Counted from the stretch's first letter, positions 13,346 through 26,394 are shown. The stretch: 64,000 nt of DNA from Crossaster papposus (GCA_037893245.1 JBAIAA010001585.1:1-64000); one strand, 5' to 3'. The notes: generated from the letters alone by a model not told the origin. Made by a program: numbers and translations.

Positions 13346-14783
13346 GAACGCTAGGAGGCTGCTAACAAATCTGTAAAAAAACAACCACTACCATTATTAC
13401 CACCACCACCGCCCACCTAAAATCTACCAAGACAGGAATCCATGTAAATTTAAAGTGTGGTTGACAGAGACATTACAGGTTCTTGTCCACTTCTATTTCC
13501 CGGCATCATCCATCAGCCTGGCTAGCACTGTGGAATGCTTGGGACCAAGAAGAGGGTTTTTTGGGAAATCATTACTAGAAGCACTGGGAGTGAGATTGTT
13601 TACTAAGGATCAACAGAAGGTGCTAACAGAGGCCTCTCCAATGAATGGATGGGGTCAGTGATGAGGGTTGAATTGGGCTCATGGATCATTCCTGATGGGG
13701 CCAAAAAACAAGTCATGATATGAAACGTTCTGAGTAGGAACATGGGGGAAGGGCTCCTCACGATATCAACAGCACTACTGAAGGATTTGGGAGAATTTGG
13801 CAGCATCTAGGCAGTGGCCTTTTGGTGAGCAAACTCAACAAATAACGGAGGATCTTTAAAGATTCAGGCTGTATCCGCTTTTATGGAGGCGGTTGGAGGA
13901 TTTTTGAGGATTTTGCAAGATTGCGGGTGCACGCAGAAGGTAGAGTTAACCTTACAAGTTGCAGTGAACATGATAGTGAGCGACACTCGACGACTTTAAG
14001 GTTAATGGGCTTACAAAGAAATTCTGCCGCAGCTTGAAAGAACATAGATCTCCTAGTCCTACTTAAAAGAGAGTACAAACATTTGTAGGACAGGATGGCA
14101 AACATGAACACACAGGCCTACATCTTCGTGTTTACGCCAAAACTGTATCTACCCCTATCCAAACAGCAAATCTCGAATAATATTTATTGCCCCAAAAAAT
14201 CAAGTTTGTTACTTGTTTTTTCCCTGTCCCCAATTCCACACACCACCCCTCCCCCTCCACCCCGGAATTCCACTGTGCCTTGCGGTTAGATAAATGTTGT
14301 TTCTCTTGAAGCCAGGTTGGAAAATACCGAGTTCAACGCGACTCTCAGAATACAAACAAACACCAGCGACACACACCAAGCTGAGATAGAGATAGATATA
14401 TCAGCACAAGAAAGAGAAGGGAAAAAATAAAAAATAAAGAAAAAAGGAGAACAAAAAAAGCGACAAAACAAAAACTATTTTCATAAGGTCACTGCACCGG
14501 CCCAAGAGAAAATACCCCCTCTTGACGAAGTGCCCACCGGTTTACCACGTCTCCGCGGAGAGACTCTAAGGACCTCTAGAGTTGTCTTTGGCAAAACACA
14601 CAAGATGTCATCGCTGGCCCGAGTGTTATTGTAAGGCGGGAGAAGTCCGTGTTACGGTTGGTGCCTCCCAAGTGCACTATGGGAGTCGTGTGTGGGGACG
14701 CTCCTTGAATAGCGAGTAGAGACGAGAAGAGACGCTGGAAATCAGTTTTAGACCAGCAGTTTCAGGAGGTTTTTTTCTTCTTC

Positions 14784-14814
<31 letters not shown>

Positions 14815-15187
14815 GACAGAAGATTTTGGGTGCTGCCAAGAATTAATGGCCAGATGGCCCGATTGGAATAATCCACTATTCAGGGCGTAGACAATTTTGT
14901 CTGAGTTTTATTTTCTGTGGTGAATTTTAGAAAAGCACTCGACAATTTTTGTTTGGAGCACCTGTGAGTCACAATATTTGTCTTAAGATTGTAACCAGAT
15001 ATCCCTCCTATATACACACACAAGTGTGTGTTCTGTATAAAGCTTTGTGATTCTTATAAGGTTCTAATTTTAGGAGATGCTTAAATAAAAAAATGGGCCA
15101 CTCAGGACTGATTTAAATGCATTTTCTTGTTTTTAAATACACACGTATGCATGCACATGTACAGTATATCAACTTGCAAATCTTGCT
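13346..15187. other. Non-coding stretch, nothing recognised
   Basis: Several short open frames on both strands have no domain. A T26 run lies at 14,784-14,809. The stretch 14,500-14,750 has balanced composition and a GTCTCCGCGGAGAGAC palindrome near 14,560, with no repeat partner in the window. Confidence 0.45.
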
Positions 15188-15375
15188 TTAAAGGTAGGAT
15201 ACACCATTGGTAATGGCTTAAATTATCACGAATAGGTGGGTTATATTTTATAGTAAATGTCGTCTAACTGACCAGTTATATAGGATATCTAGCGCAATCA
15301 TTTTGCTGGATGCCTACAATCAATATTTACTTTCATATTTCCTTGATATCTGCAAATGGTGTATCCTACCTTTAA
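15188..15375 (+). mobile_element. TTAA-flanked MITE family A, copy 1 (internally deleted)
   Basis: Both ends carry TTAA followed inward by AGGTAGGATACACCATT (left) or its complement (right, GGTGTATCCTACCT). It keeps the family words TTTTATAGTAAATGTCG, GATATCTAGCGCAATCATTT and GATATCTGCAAATGGTGTAT but lacks the central part present at 33,561-33,924. No coding capacity. TTAA flanks on both sides suggest piggyBac-type target duplication, although the terminal bases are not the usual CC. Confidence 0.85.
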
Positions 15376-17643
15376 GTGTGATTTTTTGTGGGTTAATTTT
15401 TGCTGGTTGCCATTTTGGCACTTCGTTTGAACATGAACAGACATTACCACATTGATCATGACAGATTTACAATCCTACGTTCACTTGTACACTAGTAAAA
15501 TTTCAATTTTTACTTTTTTATTTGTTTCCGCTATCTATTCTTTCCGGTACGTGTCTACTTGTCCGTTGCACTGTCGTGCTACTGCTCTATATCCTGCGCC
15601 CATGCGAAAAAAAGAAATTCTTTCAAATTAAGTTTACTAAAGTCTGGCGTAAAACTGCAAATCAGATTCAGCGGAAGGGAAAGACGGAATTTAATCTTCC
15701 TGCATCTGGAAAAACCAATATTGTCACATTCCAAGACAGCACGCACTGACTATTAAATCAAGTCTGGACATTAATACAATATGCATGAAAAAGCAAGGAC
15801 CAAACCAATGACAAATTCAAGAATGGGTCCAAACCACAAAAAAAGAAAAAAAGAAAAAAAGAAAGAAAATCAATATGATTAGTTCTTTTTTCAAAGACAC
15901 ATGTGTTGAGATAACATCGGTCCCATTGGAAAATCCATCGGCATCAATTTTCATTCAATTCCCCGGTCTGCGCTGATTTGATTTGCTTGCCCTAATACTT
16001 CAATATTTGCAGCTAACCAAATTGAGCACAGAACCAGTCCAGTGTACCAAGGATAAATTTAGACACAAATTTCTAGAGTCCAGATTAAATTCTTGGCAGA
16101 TTTTCTTTTATTTCCTCCCCTCCCCTTCCCTTCCCCCCCCCCCCCCCCCCCCCAACAAAATGTACTTTGAAGAATGTGACCAAAAAACGTTCTAAAACAA
16201 AAAGGGACTTACATTTTTTGTTTCCTTTTTGTATGTCTTGAACCATTGAGAGTTGAGCGAAAGAACAGGTTTTTTTTGTCCAAGGTTAGTTAAGATTTAT
16301 AGAGTTTGATGTACTATCTTGTCTTTTTTTAGGACAATTTTTGGGAAAAAAAAAATATTCACTCACAAGTCACAATACATGTACTTATACAACTTGTCCA
16401 ACTGTTTTGAGGAACAATCCTTCAGATATTTGAATGATATGTGCCTCGCGCATGAAGATATGAAGATATAGATGCGCGCATGATAGACACACAATAGATG
16501 TGTAGTAGACACGTGATATGGCATTGGGACCGTTAATATACCGGTACATGTACGGTCTCACTGATTGTAACGAAAGGGTCATGGACCAGGTTTTATCGAA
16601 GTCCAAATTTAATGTGACACTGAAAAAGCATGTTTTATCGGCCGTACAAACATACCCACGTGTCGGGCGCACGTGTCGGGCGCTCGACCAATATAAATGC
16701 CTAAACTGTCGAAAGTATTTATGAATTTCTTTCAATAGTGTACTCATGGTGACAAAATCTAGTAAGCCTGTCACTATCGCCAGCCAAACGGTTCAATTCA
16801 TAAAGCCGGAAAAGAAAAATTCCTTCAGCCATCTCTTCAGGCATTGAACGTAACACGGGTCGATAATACCTTCAATTAAAAGTGAGAGGTTTCAAAGCTT
16901 GCCTGCAAGCAACAAAGTGAACATTTCCTCGTCAGGTGAAAACAATTCTCATAGCCGGTATTAACAGAGTCGAAAAAACAAATCATAGAGATGCCATACG
17001 TGGAATGGTTGACACGCCGTTGCAAGTGTACACGTATCTCGCAATTGAGCCGTCCGCGCACCCATAAGGGACAACCTTCCGATGCACGCAATCATAGCCT
17101 GAATACGACCGACTCAAACTGCAGTCTTATCGGTAGGCCGCCGGGAATTTTTAGAAAATCACACCGACTTTTATTTTTATATCCTAATCAGACTTTTTTT
17201 CTTTCCCAAGCGTGCACAGAGAAAACATGCCTCGGCACTATGCATGCATGATCAGTGCCGACAGAATCGTCAAATTTGATTTTTTTTATTGGGGAAAGCA
17301 AAGGATCGACAAAGTGTCAATTTGCAATTAAATAACTTGTCTGTCCTGCGGGGATGAAACTAGAATGACTGATGCTGATTGGTCAACGTCTTGATTTATT
17401 TAACAAAGACTGGATACCATTATTAATTTTTGGGAAGCTCGACATGTAGTTTTTTCTTTTCAAATCAGTGTTTTTTTAGCAAAAGGTTTTTTAAAGAGGA
17501 CAAATTTAATTTGTTATTTTATTCGACCAAAATTTTGTCCATATTTGCGGCCGACTCAACCACCACATTGTTTACATCTCAAATACACTGCTTCATGCAT
17601 GCATACATAAGACTTTAAATTGGATACACTGTGAAATTATTGG
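15376..17643. other. Non-coding stretch, nothing recognised
   Basis: Contains a C21 run (16,133-16,153), a perfect 13-bp tandem pair CACGTGTCGGGCG at 16,658-16,683 and a TACCGGTACATGTAC patch near 16,541. The open frame 16,385-16,774 on the minus strand (129 codons) has no recognisable domain and is probably accidental. Confidence 0.45.
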
Positions 17644-17946
17644 TACAATGAGGACAATGGGAATACAAAAGTTCTCCAATGGGTATATTTCAATAGATGA
17701 ATAGGTATCCACAGAGTTTCACAAAATACATTTTTCATGTTTAAAAAAAGAAACTATAACAATTTTTTTTCGCAACTAGTCGCAAAATTATCTTTGAGCT
17801 CTAGGGAAGAATGGGTAAGGGTTTTATCCCAGGAAATCAAATCTGGAGTAAATAGGACCACTTTGAAAATAGCCCTTGACATAAAAAAAAATTACAAATT
17901 TTGTACACAAGAACAAAGAGATGTCTCCACAAGGATACAAATTTGA
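17644..17946 (+). repeat. Dispersed repeat family F, diverged copy without the telomere-like core
   Basis: Shares with 48,297-48,629 the ordered words ATAGATGAATAGGT, CCACAG/CTGGGAATTTCAC, TTTTGTACAC(A/G)AGAACAAAG and ATGTCTCCACA. The GGTTAGGG-rich core of the other copies is here only a single GGGTAAGGGTTTT remnant. Confidence 0.65.
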
Positions 17947-18194
17947 GAATTCTGTTCATGTAAATACAGCACATACATTTACTCTGTGCTGTGGATAATA
18001 TTATTATTCACAATCTAGAGGTCTGGACGTATAAAGTGATCTTTGCAATAGTGTGAGCTTGGCTACCTGCCAGCTTGTATTTCCAGCCACTGATAAAAGA
18101 GATCAGGATTATGTTACAGCGTGCACGCTGGGCCGAATTAAAGGTAATATACAACGTTTGCAAACAAAATGATCGAATTATTGTGAAATTCTGG

Positions 18195-18500
18195 TGCAAT
18201 CACGTCCTGTGCAATACAGGGCACCTGGCGTACTGTCATTCTCAAGAAACGTGAAATCAATTTGTATCAATTTCCTATGATGGTGGGACAATTCTCGTTA
18301 GGGGAAACAAAAAATTCCTTTCAAATACTGCACCCCAATTTACCAAATTTACCGTAGTTAGCCTCTATTTTTTTGTTTGCAATTCATAGATGGGTGCAAG
18401 CCAGCTAGTCTGGTTCTCTGGCCTGACAATTAAACATATATATGTAAATTGTCCAAATTGTCTGAAACAGGGGTCAGAGAACCAGACTACAATAACAGCA
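18195..18500 (+). repeat. Dispersed repeat, copy 2 of 3, with hairpin end
   Basis: Same word order as at 8,369-8,650. The end is a clear inverted repeat: TAGTCTGGTTCTCTGGCC near 18,410 pairs with GGGTCAGAGAACCAGACTA ending about 18,489. Non-coding. Confidence 0.7.
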
Positions 18501-19220
18501 CTTGTTCCCTCCCCCCTTTAATTTCTAATATTTTCTAAAACTAACCAGCAAATAAACAAAATGAACACTATCATCCAGTTAACATGTCAAACAGACATAA
18601 ACACACAAGAAGGTTTTTTAATATTGCGACCTAAATCGTGTTTTTCTCCGTGTTATGTTTTTCACTGTGAAATCCCCGATCAAAACATTTAAACTTTTGG
18701 ACAGAATTGATAATAAAAAAAAACCACAAAGCAGTCTGGCAACCTACATTGCACCGCTACCAGACAGTTCAATATATTGGCCGTGTCCTCTGGGAACTAG
18801 ACTTAGATTTCAGCCCAACAGACAAGAAAACAAAACAAAAAGGAGTGTAAACTCCCTAATGTCACTGACAGGACCGACATCAAGATTCCATTTCTCTTTC
18901 CCACGTGGGCATCGCATCATTGCCATTTTTTCCCTCATTCCCTCATCCCTGTTCCTCCGAGGCTCCTTTAAAGTTCCGGCCTGCGGCTGCGTCAACACCG
19001 CTCTGCAATCCAATTTGAAGCCGTGTAACTTGTACCCGATTCTGACACAACACGACCTGACAGCGGCCCCGAACCAGGCCATCCACGCACAATTTCCTCT
19101 GCCCATTTTCTCAACACATGCCTCAATTATCCCGGACTGAATCCGGGACAAATTAGAGGCACATTTATATTTGTCCCTTTTTTCCTCTTGGAAAGTGAAC
19201 TGCAACTCTCAAATCCTACT

Positions 19221-19262
<42 letters not shown>

Positions 19263-19497
19263 TTCAGAGACCTTACTAACCATGGCAAGGTGATGAAATT
19301 CTGCGTCTTGACCCCGGGGGCTCTGTCACAAAGGGTGACAGCTAAATGCATTACCAGGGAGAAAAAGAGAAAAAAAAGTAAAACTGAACCAAAAAAGATG
19401 AGATCCAAAATGGTAACGCTGATTTTTTTTGTGATGGTTGGAATTGGATGACGGGAGATTATTAAGAGATTGCGGCGGTGCCTCTAGTGCTTATCAT
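18501..19497. other. Non-coding stretch with a balanced-composition block
   Basis: The block 18,850-19,180 has ordinary complexity, is open in one frame on each strand (161 and 131 codons) and ends in a short hairpin, CCCGGA/TCCGGG near 19,130-19,146. Neither translation shows a domain. It could be conserved non-coding DNA. A C41 run follows at 19,222-19,262. Confidence 0.4.
19222..19262. repeat. Poly-C tract, 41 bases
   Basis: The longest homopolymer in the window, uninterrupted C. Confidence 0.95.
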
Positions 19498-19744
19498 CAG
19501 GGGCCAATTTCATAAAACATGTAAGCACCAAAATTTGCTTAGCATGGAAATTCTTCCTTGTAAAAAACAGGGTTACAAACCATAATTTCAGTTGATGTTT
19601 ATTGTTTGTGACTGGTATTCAGCTCTTTTTTGCTTTGAATGAAAAAACACATGGAGTTTGGGCCGATAACCTGTTTTTACTGAGCAAGACTTTTTTGTGC
19701 TAAGCACATTTTTGTGCTTACATGTTTTATGAAATTGGTCCCTG
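19498..19744. mobile_element. CAGGGGCCAATTTCAT MITE, copy 1 of 3
   Basis: Near-palindromic 247-bp element. The left end CAGGGGCCAATTTCATAAAA pairs with the right end TTTTATGAAATTGGTCCCTG. The interior has GCTTAGCA / TGCTAAGCA words mirrored about the centre. Copies 2 and 3 are at 26,395 and 27,415. No coding capacity. Confidence 0.9.
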
Positions 19745-20065
19745 GTGTTTTTTTCGACTATTGGACATTATACTAAAGGTGTATTGATAAGTGGTCGGTT
19801 GCTACATGTACATGCACACGTAACTGATAAATTTCCTGTGAATTTATTTTATTTTAACCTTAGAATCAACAAAAAGGAGAAAATTGTGCCAAATAACGTG
19901 TCTACACCCGGGCTTAATAGCGAGTTATTGTGACGTCATTCTACCTGTGTACACGTAGCTGATACAACTGTTGAAAAAACGCAAACTACGTTTAAATCAA
20001 TTTGGCTTAACGAGAGGCTCTTTAATGTTCACAGCACAAAGAATTAATGATGTTTTCAAACTTGT

Positions 20066-20367
20066 TTAAAAGGTAGGATACACTATTTGTAGATATCAAT
20101 TTTTTAATTATATTTGAAAGTAAATAACGATTGCAGGCATCCAACAAAATGATTGCGCTAGATATCCTGTAATTGTTCAGAAATTGTTCCAAATTTTTTA
20201 ATTAAAAAAGGCGATTGCAAAAAAAGCAAGAACAGCATAAGAAGTTAAGAACCAATTGTAAAACTTCAGACAGGTCAGTTAAACAATATTTACTATAAAA
20301 AACAATCCCCAAAAGCCACTTATTTATGATAATTCAAGCCATTGCCAATGTTGTATACTACCATTAA
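20066..20367 (-). mobile_element. TTAA-flanked MITE family A, copy 2
   Basis: Reverse orientation relative to copy 1. Left end TTAAAAGGTAGGATACAC, right end TGTATACTACCATTAA. It keeps the family core AAAATGATTGCGCTAGATAT and the AAACTTCAGACAGGTCAGTT word, with a diverged centre. Confidence 0.85.
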
Positions 20368-22185
20368 AGTACACAGGACTTAGTCAAGGTCGATTGTTAT
20401 GAGCTTACAATTATATTATACCAGCCAAATTAACAAAACTCCCTAAATAGAGCTATTAAAATATGTTGGGCTTACAAATGTACCATATGACAGAATAAAT
20501 AATAATAATAAAGCGACCGAGCGTATCGTCAATATGTTATTAACGCTACACTGGGCCATATTTGAAATGGCTGCTCCGCCAAAAATATATTTACAACTAA
20601 AGCTTCTGTTTTGTTTTATTTGTCCAAAAAAAAGAAAAGAAAAAAAGCTTTTCGGTTCATCAAACAATTGTGGTGTTTTACAACCGCATCAAAAAAATTG
20701 ATGAAGCGTACCTGGATGTAAATGCATGTAAATACATGCAACACTTCAAAGTTGGGCGATGGATAACTTTTGGAAATATACAATGTAGGTTTTTTAAAAC
20801 ATGTCGTTGTGACTGAATTTTTATGGGGTATGTACATTTTTGGGGTATGTACATTTTTTGGTGGGCGTAAATTTTGTGGGTGGGCGCACATTCTTTTTTC
20901 TTTACGAATGAGAACCAAAGCTATTTGAATATTAAGTTGATGATCAAATTTATTTAAATATTTGGTATATTAGGAACAGCTCAACTGATAAAATATAGTA
21001 CATACACGCATAAGGAACACTGCCATTAACAAAATATATACAATTACAAGTCATAAGAATTTTGGGCAGACAAACAGTTTGAGTACAATATCTCCTGCAG
21101 CTAAATGTCACATTTATTATTCCGATCGAACAGGCAAACCAAACCATTATTTTTCCAAAATGCGTTGTTTCTAACAGTATATTGTTTTCCCAACCTAGAA
21201 TTATTTCAAATTCTCTTCATTTTTTTAAAACAATTTTTAGATAAAATTAAAAAAAAAATTAAATAAAAAAATATTAATGTTGCAATTTACTCAAGCAAAT
21301 TTATGCGTAGGCATCACACAGCGTGTACCATTAAAATAAAGCGACAGTTAATTTGTACCTTTAATGCGCCGACAGACAAAATAAAATTTGGTAAACAGCA
21401 TAAATTTGTAAAGATTATCTTCCCCCGAAGGACAGCTAAACAAAATTGGCAATACAAGGTCAATGTCTGTCTATGAGCCATCCGGATAAAATGGAAATGA
21501 GGTTGGCAATAATAGGAGTTTGCAATCATACGAGGTCGGTCTGCCAATAACCGATATTTGATCCGACGGTTGATCGCGCGTCATATGCCGCCTGGAATCC
21601 GACTCGGGATTTTTTTTTTTTCCCCCAGTCTCCTTCCACAAGCAGGGACTCTAATCAGACAGGCGCTTACTCAGGCACGAACCTTAATTGGTAAATTAAT
21701 CATCATTTGCAACACTTGTCCATGGCTTAATTGAACACGCTGGCGATTGGGGGGGGGGGGGGGGGGGGGGAATGGGGGGAGAAGAGAAAGAAAAAAGCTA
21801 AGCTGGGGACGAAGCGTGCAGACAATTACTGCGGGCCCCTGTGACAATACACCTAGCTAAATTGGGACGTTACAATCAGTTAGCATAAATAGGCCATGAT
21901 GACTTTGCTCCATCTATCCACCACTGTGTTGTGGTAATGAAGATAGGAAGTCTGCAGTGAGGACATTATCTTATTATAATTAGATTTCTCGCCGGGATGG
22001 GGGTCGAGTTAAGTTAACCCTCTGCCCCGTCTAGCCCTGAAAAAAACGGTGCATAATGATACTTAAGTGCTCGGACACGGTTACCATGCGTGTAAAGTGC
22101 GTGTACTCTGGATGTAAACATGACGTGGTACCAGTCGGTTGGAGATTGTGACAGGTTGTAGTTTTAGATGCGTCTTTTTTAAATA
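20368..22185. other. Non-coding stretch with a candidate regulatory block
   Basis: No gene seen. It has A/T-rich runs near 21,230 and a G22 run at 21,749-21,770. The block 21,640-21,990 around the G run has balanced composition with TTAATTGGTAAATTAATCATC-like and CTTAATTGAACACG words, compatible with homeodomain-type binding sites; this is inference only. Confidence 0.4.
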
Positions 22186-22500
22186 AATGGTTGCGTGGCT
22201 GGCGCTCTGTCTAAAAGAGTGCTACATCAATGTGGAGCACGGTGGTCCGGTGGTCACGGTGTGTTCGCCTCGTGTACAGTGGCACGGGGATTCAAAACCT
22301 GTCAGGGAACATGGTGCTTGTGTTCTCAGGCAAGACACCTTTCTACAATTGCCTCCCTCCACCCTAGGAGTATAAGTGGGTACCTGTAAAGGTAGAGACC
22401 ACATGCGCTGATCTTGAGCTGCAGCAGAAATGGTCTTGTTTCTCATAAACAGGGATAATAATTTCCTAGGTACCGGTACATGTACATGTATAAAGCGCTA
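22186..22500 (+). mobile_element. tRNA-derived SINE
   Basis: The head carries GGTGGTCCGGTGGTCACGG, resembling a tRNA A-box region, and GGGATTCAAAACC, a worn B box. The body has AGGCAAGACACCTTTCTACA, GTATAAGTGGGTACCTGT and CTGATCTTGAGCTGCAGCAG, word types common in invertebrate SINE bodies. The tail has ATAAAGCGCTATACA, like the AGATGGCGCTTTACAAATGC end of the other SINE at 49.6 kb. Assignment from general SINE knowledge; the family name is unknown to me. Confidence 0.7.
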
Positions 22501-23916
22501 TACATTCACATACATGTACCAGTACATATCTACCGGTATAAGCACCAAATGTAGGCTATATATCATTTAACATGTATAGTAAATTTCATTGGTGATTTGG
22601 TTGCTTGCCAAGTCCGCACAACAACTTAAACAAAGTACACCGCTTCTCAAGTCAAAACAAAGCCATTAAAAAACTTCTTATGTTTTTGTAATTCAGAGCT
22701 TTTTTTCAACGTCAAAAAATGTAGGATGTCTTTCTGTAGTTTTCCCAATTAAAACACGTTTAACATATCGGCCTCGTAAAAATATAGGGAATGTTCACTT
22801 GAGTGGTTAACTTGTAGATAATTAAAATTGCTTCTAATTGACCATCAACACATGTTTGTTGGCGCCAACCTTGAAAACGCTGTGTGGACTTGCAAACAAA
22901 AGATGTCCACACAATACACAAACTGATAACCTTTTTTGGAAAAAGAGCTCTAGAATTATTTTTTTTTAAATTGGGGTTATATTTTTTGAAAAGTGAAAAG
23001 AAACACTTTAGGGTATCACAGTCACAAATGTGGGTTGAAAGAATGTTCATGGTGTGCGGAAAATTAGTATTTCGGTAAAATTTGGTCCAGGATTCTTAAC
23101 TACACGAATTCAAAGAAATGTCCACACAAAGTATGTAACGCTTGACTACAAGTACATGAAATTGCCAAGGTTACATTCTGTTTACTCTTTTTTTGTATTA
23201 TAGATCTTATGGGTTGAATTCCTTACTTATAATGAGATGGAAATTACAGAGAGGTGTGTGGGGGGGGGGGGGGGGGGGGGGGTTTGCAGGAGGAAAGATA
23301 GCATATACAGGAGAGGCAGCCAACATTTCCCATTCTGGACAATTAGGCACCTCGCCCTGCGGTGCCGGTGGTCGCGCTAGCCAGGGATCAATACTGTATA
23401 GATTCCTCCCCCCAAACCCTCTCCCCTCGCACGGTGAAATAACCGGCGTTAAGTGACATAACTGGGTCTCGTTACCAACGCTTGTTATGCCTAACGATTT
23501 ATCGTTCAGGTCTGGGCATGTGACGATGATTATACGGCACCTTGCCCGCCAGAGAGAGAGAGGGATAGAGAGCTAGAGATAGGGAGAGAGGGGTTGGTTG
23601 TTTTAGAGCCCCGCAGCAACACGACGCGCCCTTCAAGCATCGGGATAATCTTACCCTTATCAATGCAGAAATGCAAATCCAACCGTGGAATGTAAGATTA
23701 AGCAGGGGCAAGGCAGCGAGTCGACGTGTTTTAACGATGTGTATTAGATTAGAGAAAAAAATACCGATAACCGACCTCCCCAAGTAAATTTCTGCAGTGG
23801 CTATGAAGTATGATTGTATGAAGTGTCAAGCTATTATGTTTCAAATACTTTGTTGTTTACCGAAACTGTTAAAGGGAAAAAGAGAGGAAAAAAAGTCTGA
23901 TAAAATCTACTAACTC
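22501..23916. other. Non-coding stretch, nothing recognised
   Basis: Begins with TACCAGTACAT/TACCGGTA words. A GT run leads into G23 (23,260-23,282). A GA-rich run lies near 23,551-23,591. Bases 23,290-23,790 have balanced composition but no exon signal. Confidence 0.45.
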
Positions 23917-24032
23917 CTCTGTGCAATTAACAGCCATTTATCCCACCATTTGTGTAATCAAGAGCCATTAATTCCCTTCCTCTGTGCAATCAACAGCCAT
24001 GTATCCCTCCCTCTGTGCAATCAACAGCCACT
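23917..24032 (+). repeat. Four-copy degenerate tandem repeat, unit about 31 bp
   Basis: Units start at 23,917, 23,947, 23,980 and 24,011. Each has the core CTCTGTGCAATCAACAGCCA (second unit CATTTGTGTAATCAAGAGCC) followed by a T/C-rich spacer such as TGTATCCCTC. The 20-bp core is much better conserved than the spacer. Confidence 0.85.
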
Positions 24033-24878
24033 GTAAAACTTGGGGCTGAACCAAATTAGATAGCGTGGCTTATTTTTGTTCGCTCATACACATTCACTTC
24101 GCCGCCGTGATAAAACCTCTGCAATCGGTTACCATGGCAATGCCTCATTTATAACTTGTGTACAACAATACGTGCGTTCGTTTTGTTTATGAATAGAATG
24201 CCATCGCCGTGCATGTGACTGCCTGATTACTAAATCTTTAAAAAATGAGGGGGGAAATGGAGAAGGAAAAACAAAATGGAGAAAAAATATAGCTGAGTGT
24301 AAACACAATTGATATTAATTGAGAGTTGATTGGAAGGGCCCAGTGAATAGACTTGATTGGCTGTAATGAACCATTGGCTATTGCATTGGTAAAGAGTTAA
24401 TAATGGTTGGATTGACTCCAAGCGCGGTGGTGAGTAATGAGTAATGAACAGACGAAGGGGACGATTGACAATCGTCCGTCAATTGCAGACAAAAGATGGA
24501 TTATAATGCCACGTCATGTGTTGGCAGGGGGGGGGGGGGGGGGGGGGGGGGTAATGTAACCGTTTATCATTGTTGACTTATTTTTTACTTGTGTCAAGCA
24601 GATGGCTTATTGCTTTCGTCTCTACTCTGTTTTTTGAACAATTACATTTAAGGTCGCAAGGACCTAAAAAAACAAAACACTAATTCCTGAGGATAAAATA
24701 CCAAAAACAAAAACATGATATTACTGGCCATGTTTTATCACCGCATCGCCGAGCACTGAATGGAATGATTAAGATATTTGTTTCAAGACATTTTGGGCAA
24801 TTTGGTTTTTCAATTGAAATAGAAAAATGTCAACGAACAACCAACACTTTGCTTGATTTAATCAAGTAACCAAGTATT
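24033..24878. other. Non-coding stretch
   Basis: A G25 run at 24,527-24,551. The stretch 24,290-24,420 has AATTGATATTAATTGAGAG and similar A/T-core words. No gene or shared repeat. Confidence 0.45.
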
Positions 24879-25382
24879 GGGCCGTGTCCGAAACGAGTGT
24901 CTAGAGCTATGATCTACGTCTACAGCTACATGTACGTCTACGTAGGCGCTAAGGCAAATGGAATTCAGACGCGGCTACGGTAGAGCCTACGGCTAGTTAT
25001 TGCGCCCCCAAGCGATGCTTGAATTAGTGTTTGCAAAATTATGACGTAAGAATTTACAACAATTATCATCTGCTAGATGTTACGCAATGTTTGTTTACAG
25101 CCAGTCAAAATACCTGATGATATTGACGTATTTGTCAATCTGTTAGTTTCAATTCAATGCACTATCATTGAAAATTTGCTCATAAAATTTTTGCTCCAAA
25201 ATAAACGTTAGTGCTGCCGCCATTTTGTTTTGCCTGAGCTAGACAACTTCTTTTACGGCTAGATTTTGTGTGTCGTTGTAGCCGTAGCTGTAGCTCTAGA
25301 CGGCATTTCGGACAGCGCTACAAAATTGCCGACGCAGACAATAGCCATGCCGTAGATCTAGACACCCGTTTCGGACACAGCC
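24879..25382. mobile_element. Inverted-repeat element, about 504 bp
   Basis: The left end GGCCGTGTCCGAAACGAGTG then TCTAGAGCTA pairs with the right end TAGATCTAGACACCCGTTTC then GGACACAGCC. Immediately outside, CAAGTAT (left) and ATACTTG (right) are also complementary, so the true termini may lie about 8 bp further out. Inner TACGTCTACAGCTAC / GTAGCCGTAGCTGTAG words continue the inverted symmetry. No coding capacity. Confidence 0.85.
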
Positions 25383-26394
25383 ATACTTGCAGTCCTAAAA
25401 ATGTACATTTTGAAAATTTGGAGAGATTGGGGGACGGGGATGCATCCTTAAGATAGGGTTAAGAAAACACTAACTCATAGATGGATTCTAAAGATAAAAT
25501 TACAATAATCTGAACTTGCTTCAAATTGATGAATCAAATATGCATGTAGACACCGTTGCTCTATCCAAAAACTGCGATTACAATTCAATCTGTTGGACTA
25601 TGATCATATACGTACATCGGCAAAGATTTTCTCACAATTTTAAGATGAGCCTCAAACCGCGAGTTAATCGACAGGTGTCTCCGCCCACCAGGAGCCAATT
25701 AGCTAGCTTCCAATCATTCACCGCATCCCTACTGATTACATTAATCAGTGATTTGACATTCTAGCAATCATTTGATATATATTCTCTAATTGGACTTTAT
25801 TGGAAATTTTCCATTGCTTATTTTATAACGATTGACATTAATTTGACGTTGGGCAACTAATTGTATATACCGGTATGTACATGTACCTCACTGCCTCAGC
25901 CTGGTGCATGAAACTTAATAAACTGTATCATTTCCCTGACAATGTCAATCTTCTGCTTTTTTTTTAACCTCCGTGTCCTTCAATTTTGAATAATGGTGGT
26001 GACTGCTACGCAATTTAATTTATCAAAGGGTTCGTTTTGATGACGATGAAAATATAGAATGTCTGTCACTCATTTTGTTCTTGGTGAAGGGAGGCAGTAT
26101 ATTGATGCTAAAGGAAGATTTGACAAATGTGCATCGCAAGACTGCATCTTGACCTCACAAATCTGTCAATTTAGCAGGTGCCTACTATCGCCGTCTTCAT
26201 GTAACCCATTGGTGTATTACAAAAGCATGGCAGCCAAGTTGGCCCTATCAATATTTTAGTTAAAGGTTTGTATCAACTAACTCGCACATCTTTGTAAATA
26301 CCTTCAATTGTGGAAGCCCCCCCCCCCCACCCCCCAACCTCCCATTGTTCACTGGAAACAAAATAAGTCCCAAGAGGCCTATGGGTTTTCTTAC
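25383..26394. other. Non-coding stretch, nothing recognised
   Basis: AT-rich, with a TATACCGGTATGTACATGTAC patch near 25,865 and a C-rich run near 26,319-26,335. No gene or repeat family. Confidence 0.5.

Noticed and set aside
14605..14640. Short ATG frame MSSLARVLL followed by GTAAGG, resembling a first exon
   Set aside because: Nine codons are too few to judge and no downstream exon was recognised.
18655..19205. 161- and 131-codon frames on opposite strands
   Set aside because: Neither has a recognisable domain. Opposing long frames in the same block suggest composition rather than coding.
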